Positions 1 to 8,094 of a stretch of 64,000 bases of DNA are shown one piece after another. A program made the translations under genes and the position numbers. Within the stretch, counting starts at the first letter, position 1. Every line of letters starts with the position of its first letter. Origin of the DNA: Paenibacillus sp. 32352 (GTDB lineage Bacteria; Bacillota; Bacilli; Paenibacillales; NBRC-103111); contig NZ_MZNT01000008.1 in NCBI RefSeq assembly GCF_002042965.1, positions 248,001 through 312,000 on the forward strand. Reading direction: 5' to 3'. The notes below the pieces were generated by a model, which saw nothing but the letters and a program-made list of their open reading frames with translations, had not been told where the DNA came from and ran no database searches.

Positions 1-1
1 A

Positions 2-325
2 CCCGGCAACGATATATTGCAGAAAAAAAGAACGCTGCCCATCGTGTACATGCTCTCGCAAGAACAAGACGGCTTCCCCGAGCTGGCTCAATACTATGAC
101 GGAAGGCTGGGGGCGGAGGACTTTATCCGGCAGCACAAGCAGGCTTGTCTTCAAGCAATCACCGATTCGGGCTGTCTGGAGTATGCAAGAATCATACAAG
201 CCTTGTATTATGATAAGGCAGAGCAGCTGTTTGAATCGATGCCGGGTCCGCCTTATTGGAAGGAGCGTTTCCGGCGGGTTACGCTAGACCGGTACGCTGC
301 GGCTTCCTTAAGAAATAACGGTTGA
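2..325 (+). CDS. Polyprenyl synthetase family protein, C-terminal fragment (5' end outside window)
   Basis: The reading frame is open to the window edge, so the gene starts upstream; only the last 107 codons are present. The first residues read GNDILQKKRTLPIVYML, which matches the segment after the second Asp-rich motif of trans-isoprenyl diphosphate synthases (typically D...DI..KK.TLP). The remainder is alpha-helical with the usual length to the C terminus. Members condense isopentenyl diphosphate onto allylic diphosphates; ComQ, which isoprenylates the ComX pheromone, is in the same family. Whether this is a heptaprenyl/geranyl synthase or a ComQ-like enzyme cannot be decided, because the substrate-length region is missing. 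A TTG inside the frame at 17 is not a credible start. Confidence 0.8.
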   Translation, partial: PGNDILQKKRTLPIVYMLSQEQDGFPELAQYYDGRLGAEDFIRQHKQACLQAITDSGCLEYARIIQALYYDKAEQLFESMPGPPYWKERFRRVTLDRYAAASLRNNG

Positions 326-493
326 CAATTGCAATCATTTAGAAGTAGTATAATGACGACAAGATGATAATTGTGTAGGAGACACGGAGACATACACATG
401 GATTGCTTAATGGATAGGATTAAGCAGTTTATGTGTTTTTTTGCGTTAACCCCCAATTCTGACGTCTACAAAGACGGGAAAGGAATCAAACTT

Positions 494-1237
494 ATGCTTA
501 ACGAGAAACCGATTATTATTGCTCATCGCGGGGCCAAAGGGCACGCACCCGAAAATACGCTTGGTGCATTCCGGCTGGGAGTGGAGCAGGGCTGTGAAGC
601 CATCGAGCTCGATGTCCACTTGTCCGCTGATGGAGAAATCATCGTATGTCACGATGAAACGCTCAACCGTACGACGAACGGGACAGGGAAGATCATTGAC
701 AAGACATTGGCAGAGATTCAGGCATTGGATGCCGGCTCCTGGCACTCCGAGGCATACCGGGGGGAGAAGGTTCCTACGTTAGGCGAAGTATTCGATCTTG
801 TTCCCGATTCGATTATGATTAACGTGGAAGTCAAAAACAGCTATGACGGAAGGATGGACCGCAAGCTCGTCGAGTTTCTGCGGGAGCGCAGCTTGTTCGA
901 CCGCGTGGTCGTATCTTCCTTCGATCATAAATGCTTGTGCGCAATCAAACGTTTGGAGCCTAAGGTTAAAATCGGCCTGCTGTATCAGCTGAGATTGGCT
1001 GACGCTGCAGCCTATGCCAAAACGCTGGGAGTCGATGTGTATTCCCTTCATCCGGACTACCGGATTGTGGATAAAGAGGATGTTGAAAAGGCGGATCGGG
1101 CAGGCATTCAGGTTTATCCTTATACGGCCAACGATGAGAAGGATCTTCGAGCGCTGATGGATTTGGGCGTTTCCGGCATCATTACCGACTTCCCTGATCG
1201 TTTGAAGGAGATTCGCTCCTCGAGGGCTCATGCTTAG
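494..1237 (+). CDS. Glycerophosphodiester phosphodiesterase
   Basis: Predicted 247-aa cytoplasmic GDPD-family enzyme that hydrolyses glycerophosphodiesters to glycerol-3-phosphate and an alcohol. Family residues are visible: His11-Arg12 in IIAHRG, the APENT segment, the metal-binding E38xD40 pair and His53 in the CHDE motif; the TIM barrel ends with the usual IITDFPD near the C terminus. The frame stays open to 371 and ATG 398 also has a GGAG upstream, which would add 32 residues. I prefer ATG 494 because it follows GGGAAAGGA at good spacing and fits the usual N terminus. A TATAAT box lies at 349-354 with a TTGACA at 322-327, at a non-ideal 21-bp spacing. Confidence 0.88.
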   Translation: MLNEKPIIIAHRGAKGHAPENTLGAFRLGVEQGCEAIELDVHLSADGEIIVCHDETLNRTTNGTGKIIDKTLAEIQALDAGSWHSEAYRGEKVPTLGEVFDLVPDSIMINVEVKNSYDGRMDRKLVEFLRERSLFDRVVVSSFDHKCLCAIKRLEPKVKIGLLYQLRLADAAAYAKTLGVDVYSLHPDYRIVDKEDVEKADRAGIQVYPYTANDEKDLRALMDLGVSGIITDFPDRLKEIRSSRAHA

Positions 1238-1249
1238 CTAACCGGGAAC

Positions 1250-1277
1250 ACGAAATAAGAGTAACGAAATAAGAGTA
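1250..1277 (+). repeat. Tandem 14-bp duplication (ACGAAATAAGAGTA x2)
   Basis: Two perfect copies of ACGAAATAAGAGTA are adjacent at 1250-1263 and 1264-1277, with a third partial ACGAGA. They sit 13 bp after the GDPD stop codon. A strong hairpin (GATGC-gttt-GCATC, about 1328-1346) follows before the next gene. Function unknown; probably slippage. Confidence 0.8.
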
Positions 1278-1388
1278 ACGAGACGGAAAGTCCATGAACC
1301 TTGCAGTTGTATGCAGACTGCCCGGCCGATGCGTTTGCATCAGGGCTTGTAACGCGGTACACTACAACTAAAACAAGGGAGTATGGAT

Positions 1389-1730
1389 ATGCCGCAGCTT
1401 ATCGTTAGAGGTATTACAGCCGAGCAAATGTGTAAAATCAGTACATCTTTGGTGGAGGAGCTAGCTGCCGTCTGCGAATGCGGAACGGATAACTTTACGA
1501 TCGACTGTCTTCATACCACATCCGTCTATAGTGGAAGTCTTGTAGACACCTATCCGTTTATCGAGGTCGCCTGGTTCGAACGGGGACTTCAGGTAAGAGA
1601 CCGCTTTGCCAAGGCGGTTGCTGATCATGTCAGAGCGCTCGGGATTCCTGAGGTGGAAATAGCGTTTACGACCTATCGGGAGGATAGCTACTACCTGAAC
1701 GGGGAACGCTGCTTCGATAAGGCGGAATAA
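1389..1730 (+). CDS. DUF1904 family protein
   Basis: 113-aa soluble protein matching the DUF1904 family, small proteins with a tautomerase-like fold that start with a short beta strand after Met-Pro. Here the N terminus is MPQLIVRGI. ATG 1389 is chosen over ATG 1383 because AAGGGAG at 1375-1381 is 7 nt from the former and 1 nt from the latter. A Trp-Phe (AWFERG) and a conserved FTTY segment near residue 95 fit the family. Monocistronic, with a structured 150-bp leader. The biological role of DUF1904 is not known. Confidence 0.75.
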   Translation: MPQLIVRGITAEQMCKISTSLVEELAAVCECGTDNFTIDCLHTTSVYSGSLVDTYPFIEVAWFERGLQVRDRFAKAVADHVRALGIPEVEIAFTTYREDSYYLNGERCFDKAE

Positions 1731-1779
1731 TGCTTTGACAGATAGGAATATAACATTTCATAGAATCGTTCGTTCTTTA

Positions 1780-1813
1780 CAAGGTGCCGTCGCTTCATGC
1801 GTTCGGCACCTTG
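1780..1813 (+). other. Inverted repeat in intergenic region 1731-2016
   Basis: CAAGGTGCCG and CGGCACCTTG form a 10-bp perfect stem with a 14-nt loop. It has no T-tract, so it is only a weak terminator candidate for the DUF1904 gene. The rest of 1731-2016 shows no convincing gene. Confidence 0.5.
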
Positions 1814-2013
1814 CTGTATGATATGGACAGGAAAAACCTTCCAGCAGGCTAGTCCGCAGCGCAACATTCGGGATGCTCCTTGCGTATGAGTAGTTATCCA
1901 GTAATTACCATATGGAGAAGGTGGTTTTATGCTTCGCAGGGCTTTATCACTCCTCCGAGGCATACCCCACCTCCCTATTTAGCATAGTTCACGCAAAATA
2001 GATTTCTCAAAAA

Positions 2014-2046
2014 CCTGAGGACAGCCGGCAAGGCTGTCCTCTTTTG
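2014..2046 (-). terminator. Bidirectional Rho-independent terminator
   Basis: Perfect 10-bp stem GAGGACAGCC (2017-2026) / GGCTGTCCTC (2032-2041) with loop GGCAA. A TTTT run follows on the plus strand and TTTTT on the minus strand. It lies 12 bp past the stop of the minus-strand gene ending at 2053 and is its probable terminator. Confidence 0.85.
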
Positions 2047-2052
2047 CATATC

Positions 2053-3210
2053 CTAGATTTTCATCGTATCGACGTAATTCGGGCTGCCGCTGATAAGCCA
2101 GTTGCGGTGGCGAATAGCAGTTTCATCCTGCTCCGGCTCACCGTATGGCCAGGTTTCCCCGTTTGCCTCCACATATTCCTTGATGAGCATCAACAGTGCG
2201 GCGCTCCATTGGCGTGCGCCTTTAACTCCCGGAACGAGAGGGTAGTATTTGTCATAGGCTGCACGAATCAGCGCATGCGCGACTTCCTGAAGGACACTTG
2301 GGATGTCGGCCTTCTCCAGCTTGGCCGCCAGCAACTCTGGCAGCTCCGCCTCATCATTCGATGCGTGACTTTCGTACTCGAATTCGGTAATGACGCCCTG
2401 CTCCTTGGCCATCCACAGCTTCATCCGATTGAGCGCAGGCTTGAACGCCGCAGGCACGGAGACGGTTAATTCCGGCTCCGGATTGTCCAGATTGATGACG
2501 AACGATTCGTCAAATTTGTTTAGTTTGGCATTGCCGCGCACTCCGAGCCAGCGAAGGGCAAGCAGGGCGTGGGTTCTTACCTTGCCGTCGATTTCCTCGT
2601 TGCGGCATACCCTGCGGAGCAGCTTCTCGCTTCGCGGATCCGGCAGCATACAGAGCAGCCTTACCCCTGTCAGAACCGCTTCCGGGTCATCGAGCCAGGT
2701 TTGGATATGCTCATAGATCTTATCGATCGATTCCTCAAGAATCCAATCGAGTTCGATCCGGCGTGCGGCATATTCTCCAAGGTTCAGCATGCCTTGCTCT
2801 TGAAGCGTTTCCAGACCATGCTTGCTTACCAGCTCTTCATGCGCCTTCTTCAAGTCCTCGCCCATTTGGGTGAACAGCTCTTGATCAGACGGGCTGACAC
2901 CCTTCATTTGGGAGATCAGCAGGATCCATTCACCCATGGCTCCCGGATTTTGCTGCCACAGCATCATCGCGAACGTAATCAAATCGCGGTCGAATTCCAG
3001 AATTTCATGATGCAGCGCGTAGCGCGCCAGCATCGTTTGCGCGTCGTGTTCCTTTCGCATGAGGCTGAGAGCCAGGATCAGGCCATTCCAAGCATTACCG
3101 TTCGCCCGGTCCTCCAGAATGGCACGGTAAAAACAAAACGCGGCGACGCCGTATGATTCCGCTTGCAAGTAATGACGGCCCAATCCGCCGATATTTTCTT
3201 GTTGACTCAT
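2053..3210 (-). CDS. Hypothetical protein with TPR/HEAT-like helical repeats
   Basis: 385-aa soluble protein without signal peptide or membrane segments. The first 60 residues (GRHYLQAESYGVAAFCFYRAI...NAWNGLILA) look like two TPR helices. Residues about 185-225 (VLTGVRLLCMLPD...HALLALRWLGV) look like HEAT-type helical repeats. I do not recognise a characterised family. Start: the frame is open to 3225, but ATG 3210 is preceded by GGGGGT at 7-nt spacing whereas ATG 3225 has no ribosome site. It is transcribed alone and ends in the terminator at 2014-2046. A scaffold or adaptor role is only a guess from the repeat architecture. Confidence 0.7.
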   Translation of the reverse strand: MSQQENIGGLGRHYLQAESYGVAAFCFYRAILEDRANGNAWNGLILALSLMRKEHDAQTMLARYALHHEILEFDRDLITFAMMLWQQNPGAMGEWILLISQMKGVSPSDQELFTQMGEDLKKAHEELVSKHGLETLQEQGMLNLGEYAARRIELDWILEESIDKIYEHIQTWLDDPEAVLTGVRLLCMLPDPRSEKLLRRVCRNEEIDGKVRTHALLALRWLGVRGNAKLNKFDESFVINLDNPEPELTVSVPAAFKPALNRMKLWMAKEQGVITEFEYESHASNDEAELPELLAAKLEKADIPSVLQEVAHALIRAAYDKYYPLVPGVKGARQWSAALLMLIKEYVEANGETWPYGEPEQDETAIRHRNWLISGSPNYVDTMKI

Positions 3211-3358
3211 TTCTTCTACCCCCATGACAAAATTGGCTATAGTAGAAGTATACCTTATCTGGCGGATTGTTTAAAATCATTTTTCGGACAGGCGGTTCCG
3301 ATTGGTGAGAGAAGGATTATCGCGCGAATGGAACAAAAGCATGAAACCGCACCGCAAT

Positions 3359-3703
3359 CTAACCGATTCCTAGCAGAACAACCGATAGCGCCAGCATCAG
3401 CAGTGCGTTCAGTGCCATGATCGGTTTATGCTTTGCCCGTATCCGATGAGCATGAACTGCGCCAAGCATCAAGATGATGAACAGGATGGCAGCATACTTG
3501 GCGATGCCCGGAATCCATAGAGCAGCGAGCATGCTCACTGCTCCCAGCAGCTCCGCCATGCCGATGACGCTCATCAGCCACATGGGATAACGGTATTCGC
3601 GCCAATGTCTGACCATGGAGGCGGTTCGGACGAATTTTATGACGGAGGATAATACAAACATACTTGCCAATACGATTTGAATCATGACGGAAGCCTGGTG
3701 CAC
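3359..3703 (-). CDS. DoxX family membrane protein
   Basis: 114-aa protein with four predicted membrane helices (about residues 7-25, 43-62, 66-85, 90-112), the size and topology of DoxX-like proteins. These are small inner-membrane proteins often linked to redox or thiol homeostasis but mostly uncharacterised. GTG 3703 is chosen because GGAGA lies at correct spacing; GTG 3712 would directly abut the ribosome site. The gene lies between two outward genes and is divergent from the Crp/Fnr regulator at 3856. Confidence 0.75.
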   Translation of the reverse strand: MHQASVMIQIVLASMFVLSSVIKFVRTASMVRHWREYRYPMWLMSVIGMAELLGAVSMLAALWIPGIAKYAAILFIILMLGAVHAHRIRAKHKPIMALNALLMLALSVVLLGIG

Positions 3704-3855
3704 AGGGTTCACTCTCCTTTTTTATCACATTACATGGCCCACAACACAATACGGGACTAATTTGGTCCTGAAGCTCTTGCATAAAATCATAATTTGTACA
3801 ATGCTAATAATCAGTAGTCCAGACTACAGCAAAGCCGAAAAGGGAGGGAACAGGA

Positions 3856-4566
3856 TTGGACAAGGTGAAATATTTATCGAGAATTCACTGGCTGAGCGGC
3901 TTGGATAGGGGGGAGCTGGAGCTTCTGGAGCCTGCGGCACCCTTGAATAAGATAAAGAAGGGAACCGTCATCCTATCTCCGCTCATGGAGCAGAAGAGGC
4001 TGTTCCTCATTAAATCGGGGACCGTCAGGCTCTATAGGCTATCGGACAGCGGCAAAGAGCTTACGATGGATATCCTAGGAACTGGACATCTATTCGGAGA
4101 AGCCGGGGCCTTTACGACTGGCTCGCCCCATCTGTTCGCGCAGACCTTGGAGGATTCCGTCATCTGTACTATGGATAAAGCGCAATTCGATCAAGTCGTA
4201 AGAGAGAGGCCTCAGCTCGCTCTTCGATTTATTGAAATCGTATCCGAGCGCCTGAAGGAAGTGGAGGAGCTGTTGGAGCAGATGGCTTACGGCAGCGTAC
4301 GCAAAAGGCTGCTTTATTTGCTCGATAAGCTGCTGCATAAGTTTGGAATCGAACCGGAGGACCCGGATAGGCAGCATGGCTGGATGCAGCTGGACGTATC
4401 GTTGACGCATCAGGAATTAGCAAGCATGATGGGCAGCATACGTGAGACGGTGACCCAGCTGCTAAACGAGCTGGCCATGGAAGGAATTGTAAGGAAGGCA
4501 GGCCCTCGCAAGCCATTGCAGATCCAGCCGGAGCGATTGAAGTCGGCGCTTACGTGCTGCGTCTAA
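3856..4566 (+). CDS. Crp/Fnr family transcriptional regulator
   Basis: 236-aa cytoplasmic regulator: cyclic-nucleotide-binding-like beta barrel (residues about 10-125, including LIKSGTVRLYRLSDSGKE and GHLFGEAGAF) joined by a dimerisation helix to a C-terminal Crp-type winged helix (about 150-225, SLTHQELASMMGSIRETVTQ). The recognition helix SIRETVTQLL follows the E..R pattern of the family. No N-terminal Cys cluster of FNR type is present, so the ligand is unknown. Starts at TTG 3856 with AGGGAGGG seven bases upstream. The next gene (MEKHLA protein) begins 56 bp downstream on the same strand and may be co-transcribed. Confidence 0.88.
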   Translation: MDKVKYLSRIHWLSGLDRGELELLEPAAPLNKIKKGTVILSPLMEQKRLFLIKSGTVRLYRLSDSGKELTMDILGTGHLFGEAGAFTTGSPHLFAQTLEDSVICTMDKAQFDQVVRERPQLALRFIEIVSERLKEVEELLEQMAYGSVRKRLLYLLDKLLHKFGIEPEDPDRQHGWMQLDVSLTHQELASMMGSIRETVTQLLNELAMEGIVRKAGPRKPLQIQPERLKSALTCCV

Positions 4567-4622
4567 AAACAGCCGATTCTTAGTAAGAAGCTCAGCCATT
4601 ATTAATAAATCAGGAGGAACCT

Positions 4623-5096
4623 ATGAATCACATTCAAAGACCTACCCGAGGTATTGGAGCGGGAGAGGAGCATGCGTCTCTTATTCTGAACAGCTATCGT
4701 CAGCTGCTGGGCAAAGATTTAATCGAAACGACCGACAGTCTGAGCTTGGCGGAGCAGCTGTTTGATTCGCCAACCGTCATTTTATCCCATGGGACGGAAG
4801 CCGATCCCGTGCTGAATTTTGGCAACCGAGCCGCCTTAACGCTGTGGGAGATGGACTGGGAGACGTTCACGCGGACGCCATCCCGTTATACGGCGGAGGC
4901 CATGGAACGGTCGGAGCGCGACCGGTTTCTCCAAGCGGTGGCCGAGAAGGGGTACATAGACAACTACACCGGGATCCGGATCTCCAGCACGGGACGCAGA
5001 TTTTATATTAAAGAAGCGGTTGTATGGAACCTGAGGGACGCGTCGGGACGCTATGCCGGGCAGGCGGCAGCCTTCAAGCAATTTGAAAATTACTGA
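4623..5096 (+). CDS. MEKHLA domain protein (PAS-like)
   Basis: 157-aa protein that is almost entirely a MEKHLA domain, a PAS-like fold found as stand-alone bacterial proteins and at the C terminus of plant HD-ZIP III factors. Visible family signatures are LILNSYRQLLG, ILSHGTEADPVLNFGN, ALTLWEMDW, PSRYTAEAMERSERDRFL and the terminal GQAAAF. Ligand and function of bacterial members are not established. ATG 4623 is preceded by CAGGAGGAAC. It lies directly downstream of a Crp/Fnr regulator, so a sensory or redox/light partner role is conceivable but only inferred. Confidence 0.85.
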   Translation: MNHIQRPTRGIGAGEEHASLILNSYRQLLGKDLIETTDSLSLAEQLFDSPTVILSHGTEADPVLNFGNRAALTLWEMDWETFTRTPSRYTAEAMERSERDRFLQAVAEKGYIDNYTGIRISSTGRRFYIKEAVVWNLRDASGRYAGQAAAFKQFENY

Positions 5097-5176
5097 TCCG
5101 CTCGGCGCATGCGGAAGCCTTTCTTGTTGTTTGTCCATAAGATAAAGGGACGAATACAAGGAAAGGGTGTACAGCC

Positions 5177-5314
5177 ATGAATAACACTTTCAAGCAGGGC
5201 CTCAAGTTTATGATGGAGAACAAGAAAATGCAGAAGATGTTCAAGGATCTGGAGAAGGCGCAGAAGGAAATAGACGCAGTTATGAAAAAAGCGGACGCGC
5301 TTAAGAAAAAATGA
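5177..5314 (+). CDS. Small lysine-rich coiled-coil protein, 45 aa
   Basis: ATG 5177 after GGAAAGGGTG opens a 45-codon frame that begins MNNTFKQGLKF and ends ADALKKK. It is rich in Lys, Met and Glu and strongly predicted to be one amphipathic helix (FMMENKKMQKMFKDLEKAQK). No family recognised. It sits between the MEKHLA gene and a small membrane protein in the same direction, so it may be part of that transcript. Codon use and the ribosome site support translation. Confidence 0.6.
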   Translation: MNNTFKQGLKFMMENKKMQKMFKDLEKAQKEIDAVMKKADALKKK

Positions 5315-5386
5315 AGTGCGGCGGTCATAAAACGTTTCCTCTCCTTATAAGGATAAAGTATCCGATGATGGAGAGGGGAATGAAGC

Positions 5387-5779
5387 GTGGGAGTAAAGCT
5401 CATTAAGATCGCTTCGATTTATTTTGTTGTGGGGATTATCTTGGGGATGTACATGTCCATATCGCACAGGTTTGATTTTGCATCCGTGCATGCCCACATT
5501 AATTTGCTTGGTTGGGTGTCGCTAGCTTTGTCCGGCTTTGTGTACCACGTATTTCCGAAAAGCGCGGAATCGGCGCTTGGCAAAATTCATTTTTGGCTTC
5601 ATAATATCGGCCTCCCCATCATGATGATCGGCCTTTTCGTGCTGGTTAGCGGAGCGGCCAATACGGAGCCCGTCATCGCAGTCGGAGGAACCCTGACCTC
5701 TATCGGAGTCGTTATTTTCATGATTAACGTATTGAAAAATGTCACCGCAGCCAAGGATACAACCGGTTCGGGCCGCTGA
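5387..5779 (+). CDS. Small four-helix membrane protein, cytochrome-oxidase-subunit-I-like
   Basis: 130-aa integral membrane protein with four predicted helices (about residues 8-26, 38-58, 70-90, 95-116). The segment SVHAHINLLGWVSLALSGFVYHVFP carries His residues in the spacing seen in short proteins annotated as cbb3-type oxidase subunit I-like. It is far too short to be a catalytic subunit and no oxidase partner genes are nearby. Starts at GTG 5387 with GAGAGGGG eight bases upstream. A strong terminator follows at 5799. Heme binding is inference only. Confidence 0.6.
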   Translation: MGVKLIKIASIYFVVGIILGMYMSISHRFDFASVHAHINLLGWVSLALSGFVYHVFPKSAESALGKIHFWLHNIGLPIMMIGLFVLVSGAANTEPVIAVGGTLTSIGVVIFMINVLKNVTAAKDTTGSGR

Positions 5780-5798
5780 TCCTGATCATAAGAACACG

Positions 5799-5848
5799 AA
5801 ACGGGATGCGAGAGAAGAATTTGCTTCTTCCGCACCCCGTTTTTTTTA
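5799..5848 (+). terminator. Rho-independent terminator
   Basis: AACGGGATGCG...CGCACCCCGTT long stem with an inner AAGAA/TTCTT extension, followed by eight T at 5840-5847. It ends the 5387-5779 transcript and separates it from the convergent gene at 5882. Confidence 0.9.
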
Positions 5849-5881
5849 CCCAGTAGAGTGTATAAGCTTCCGAGTTCCTTC

Positions 5882-6253
5882 TCATTGACTCCATAGTAAG
5901 CGCAAATCGTCGGGAGAGCTCCCTTGCAAGTAGACATTGCGGACAGCCTCCTGACCTGCAGGAATCGTAATGGAAAAGTCACCGGAAGAGCTCAGTATAC
6001 TATAGCGAAGCTTCACATACATATCGCCGCCGGATCTCTTGTAGGAATAGCCGCTGAACCCTGCCGCGCTGTGGCTGGTAGTTCCGGTAAGCTGAAGCTT
6101 TCCATCATCCATATGAACCTGCTGAACCATCAAAGCCTGGGGACTGGCGGGTGTACCGCGCTGCAGATAGAGATAAGCCCCTAACGATACCGCGAACAAA
6201 CCGAGGAAGACAATAGCGGCAATGAGCCGTCCTTGTTTCATTGCTGGAGCCAC
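5882..6253 (-). CDS. Hypothetical membrane-anchored or secreted protein
   Basis: 123-aa protein with one N-terminal hydrophobic segment (residues about 9-29, LIAAIVFLGLFAVSLGAYLYL) followed by a beta-rich domain with GYSYKRSGGDMYVKL and a repeated Ser/Gly pattern; probably anchored on the outer face. No family recognised. Starts at GTG 6253 with AGGAGG 12 bp upstream, or possibly ATG 6241. It diverges from the response regulator at 6430. Confidence 0.6.
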   Translation of the reverse strand: MAPAMKQGRLIAAIVFLGLFAVSLGAYLYLQRGTPASPQALMVQQVHMDDGKLQLTGTTSHSAAGFSGYSYKRSGGDMYVKLRYSILSSSGDFSITIPAGQEAVRNVYLQGSSPDDLRLLWSQ

Positions 6254-6429
6254 AGTTTCGGCGGACCTCCTTTTGAAATGAAGAATGCTGTAAGCCGCGG
6301 CCTATAGGCTGCCGATGCGGCCTGCAGAGACTTTCAAACGAAATCAAACTCTGTTACATTATTATCACCAACTTCTAACGGAATTGCAAAGGATTGCAAT
6401 AAGCCACCCGGAGGCGAGAGAAAGCATAT

Positions 6430-8076
6430 ATGTACAAGCTGATATTGGCGGAGGATGAACAGGAAGTCAGGGAGAGTATTGTTCGGGAAATTGACTGGGC
6501 CCGGTACGGCTTTGAAGTGGCGGATACGGCGGAAAACGGCAAAGAAGCCATGGAGCAGATTGAGAGATGGACGCCGGATGTCGTCGTCACGGATATCCGT
6601 ATGCCCTTCATGGACGGCATGCAGCTCTCCGAATGGATCCGCAGTAAATATCCGACGACGAAGATTATTATTCTGACCGGCTACGATGAATTCGAATATG
6701 CGCAAAAAGCGGTCAAAATGCATATTGACGAATACGTGCTTAAGCCGTTTTCGGCCCAGGAGCTTATCCAGGCGCTGGTCAAAATAAGGCAGCTCATCGA
6801 CGAAGAAACCGCCCGCAAGAAAAATGTACAGACTCTGCAGGAGCATTACCGGCAAAGTCTGCCGGTCCTAAGGGAAGTGTTCCTTGGCTCGCTCATTCAC
6901 CGCAAGCTGCCCAAGGGGGAAATCGAAGAGAAGGCGTTAAACTACCATGTCGCTCTGCAGGGGGACGTATTCCTGGTATCCGTCCTCAGCATGGATAACC
7001 CGGAGATGCAGGGAGACGAAGCAAGAGCGGCCTCTCAATCATTGAAGTATTCCAAGGATAACGAGCTCAAATTGTTTGCCATATTAAATATTTCCGAGGA
7101 AATAGTGTCGAAGCATCAGGCAGGCATCGTCTTCCTGCACAACGGCAATCTGGTTCTGCTGAGCACGTCCAAGGAGGAGACGGACAAAGAAGCCGTCATG
7201 AAGCGGACTCTCCCCGCCCTGGAAGAAATACGCCAAAGCATCGAAAAATATTTGAAGCTGACCGTCACTATCGGAGTAGGCACTGTTGTATCCGATATTA
7301 CGGATGTCAGCTATTCCTACAGCGATGCGGTTCTCGCTCTGGATTACCGGGTAGTTCTCGGCAATAACCGGATCATATGCATTGATGATGTCGAGACTAG
7401 ACAGGTAGAGAAGCTGCGGTTCGATGAGCTGAAGGAGCATTCGCTGATCCGCTGCATCAAGGTAGGCACTCAGCAGGAGATGAAGGAGCTTGTGGACGAG
7501 CTGTTTTACGGCATTGCCGATACGCCGGTCTCGTTTCAGGATTACCAGATCTATTTGCTTGAACTGCTGACCGCTATTTTGAAGGCGGCGAAGGATTCGA
7601 ACGCCGATCTGGATTCGATCCTCGGGAGCGCCTTTAACCCTTTTGCCGATATTCATAAAATGACGAACCCGCAGGAGGCGAAGCAGTGGATTCTGGGATT
7701 ATGCACGCGAATCATGACGAGCATCGTCAGCGAACGGCAGTCCTCCTACAAGTCGCTGGTCGATAAGGCCAAGGAATTTACACTGGCGCATTATCAGGAC
7801 AGCGATATTTCCATTCATAAGGTCTGCAGTCATCTGCATATTAGCGCAGGCTATTTTAGCGGGATTTTCAAAAAAGAAACGAAAATGACCTTCGTCAATT
7901 ATCTGATGCATATTCGGATGGAAGCGGCTAAGGAGCTGCTGCGTACAACCGATTTGAAAACGTTTGAAATCGCCGAGAGGGTAGGCTACGCCGAGCCTAA
8001 CTACTTTAGCTTCTCCTTTCGAAAGCATGTCGGCGTTTCTCCGAAAGAATACAAAAGCAGCTCCAGAGAGATATAG
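6430..8076 (+). CDS. Response regulator, YesN type (REC + AraC HTH)
   Basis: 548-aa response regulator. Residues 1-120 are a receiver domain with acidic residues near 8-9, phospho-acceptor Asp55 (VVVTDIRMPFMDG) and Lys in VLKPF. A long central linker (about 140-430) is typical of the YesN class. Residues about 445-545 form an AraC-type double helix-turn-helix (DISIHKVCSHLHISAGYFSGIFK and FEIAERVGYAEPNYFSFSFRK). ATG 6430 follows GGAGGCGAGAG. The histidine kinase starts 19 bp after it and the binding protein overlaps that kinase, so the three form one operon. The likely target is the mgl operon promoter at 14363-14426 (inference). Confidence 0.93.
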   Translation: MYKLILAEDEQEVRESIVREIDWARYGFEVADTAENGKEAMEQIERWTPDVVVTDIRMPFMDGMQLSEWIRSKYPTTKIIILTGYDEFEYAQKAVKMHIDEYVLKPFSAQELIQALVKIRQLIDEETARKKNVQTLQEHYRQSLPVLREVFLGSLIHRKLPKGEIEEKALNYHVALQGDVFLVSVLSMDNPEMQGDEARAASQSLKYSKDNELKLFAILNISEEIVSKHQAGIVFLHNGNLVLLSTSKEETDKEAVMKRTLPALEEIRQSIEKYLKLTVTIGVGTVVSDITDVSYSYSDAVLALDYRVVLGNNRIICIDDVETRQVEKLRFDELKEHSLIRCIKVGTQQEMKELVDELFYGIADTPVSFQDYQIYLLELLTAILKAAKDSNADLDSILGSAFNPFADIHKMTNPQEAKQWILGLCTRIMTSIVSERQSSYKSLVDKAKEFTLAHYQDSDISIHKVCSHLHISAGYFSGIFKKETKMTFVNYLMHIRMEAAKELLRTTDLKTFEIAERVGYAEPNYFSFSFRKHVGVSPKEYKSSSREI

Positions 8077-8094
8077 ATCGGGGGTGTTCCCGCT

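Noticed and set aside
371..493. N-terminal extension of the glycerophosphodiesterase (from ATG 398 or the frame start at 371)
   Set aside because: A better-positioned ribosome site and the family's normal N terminus favour ATG 494, though ATG 398 is not excluded.
1691..1963. 90-codon minus-strand frame
   Set aside because: It covers a palindromic intergenic region, has no ribosome site and no recognisable domain.
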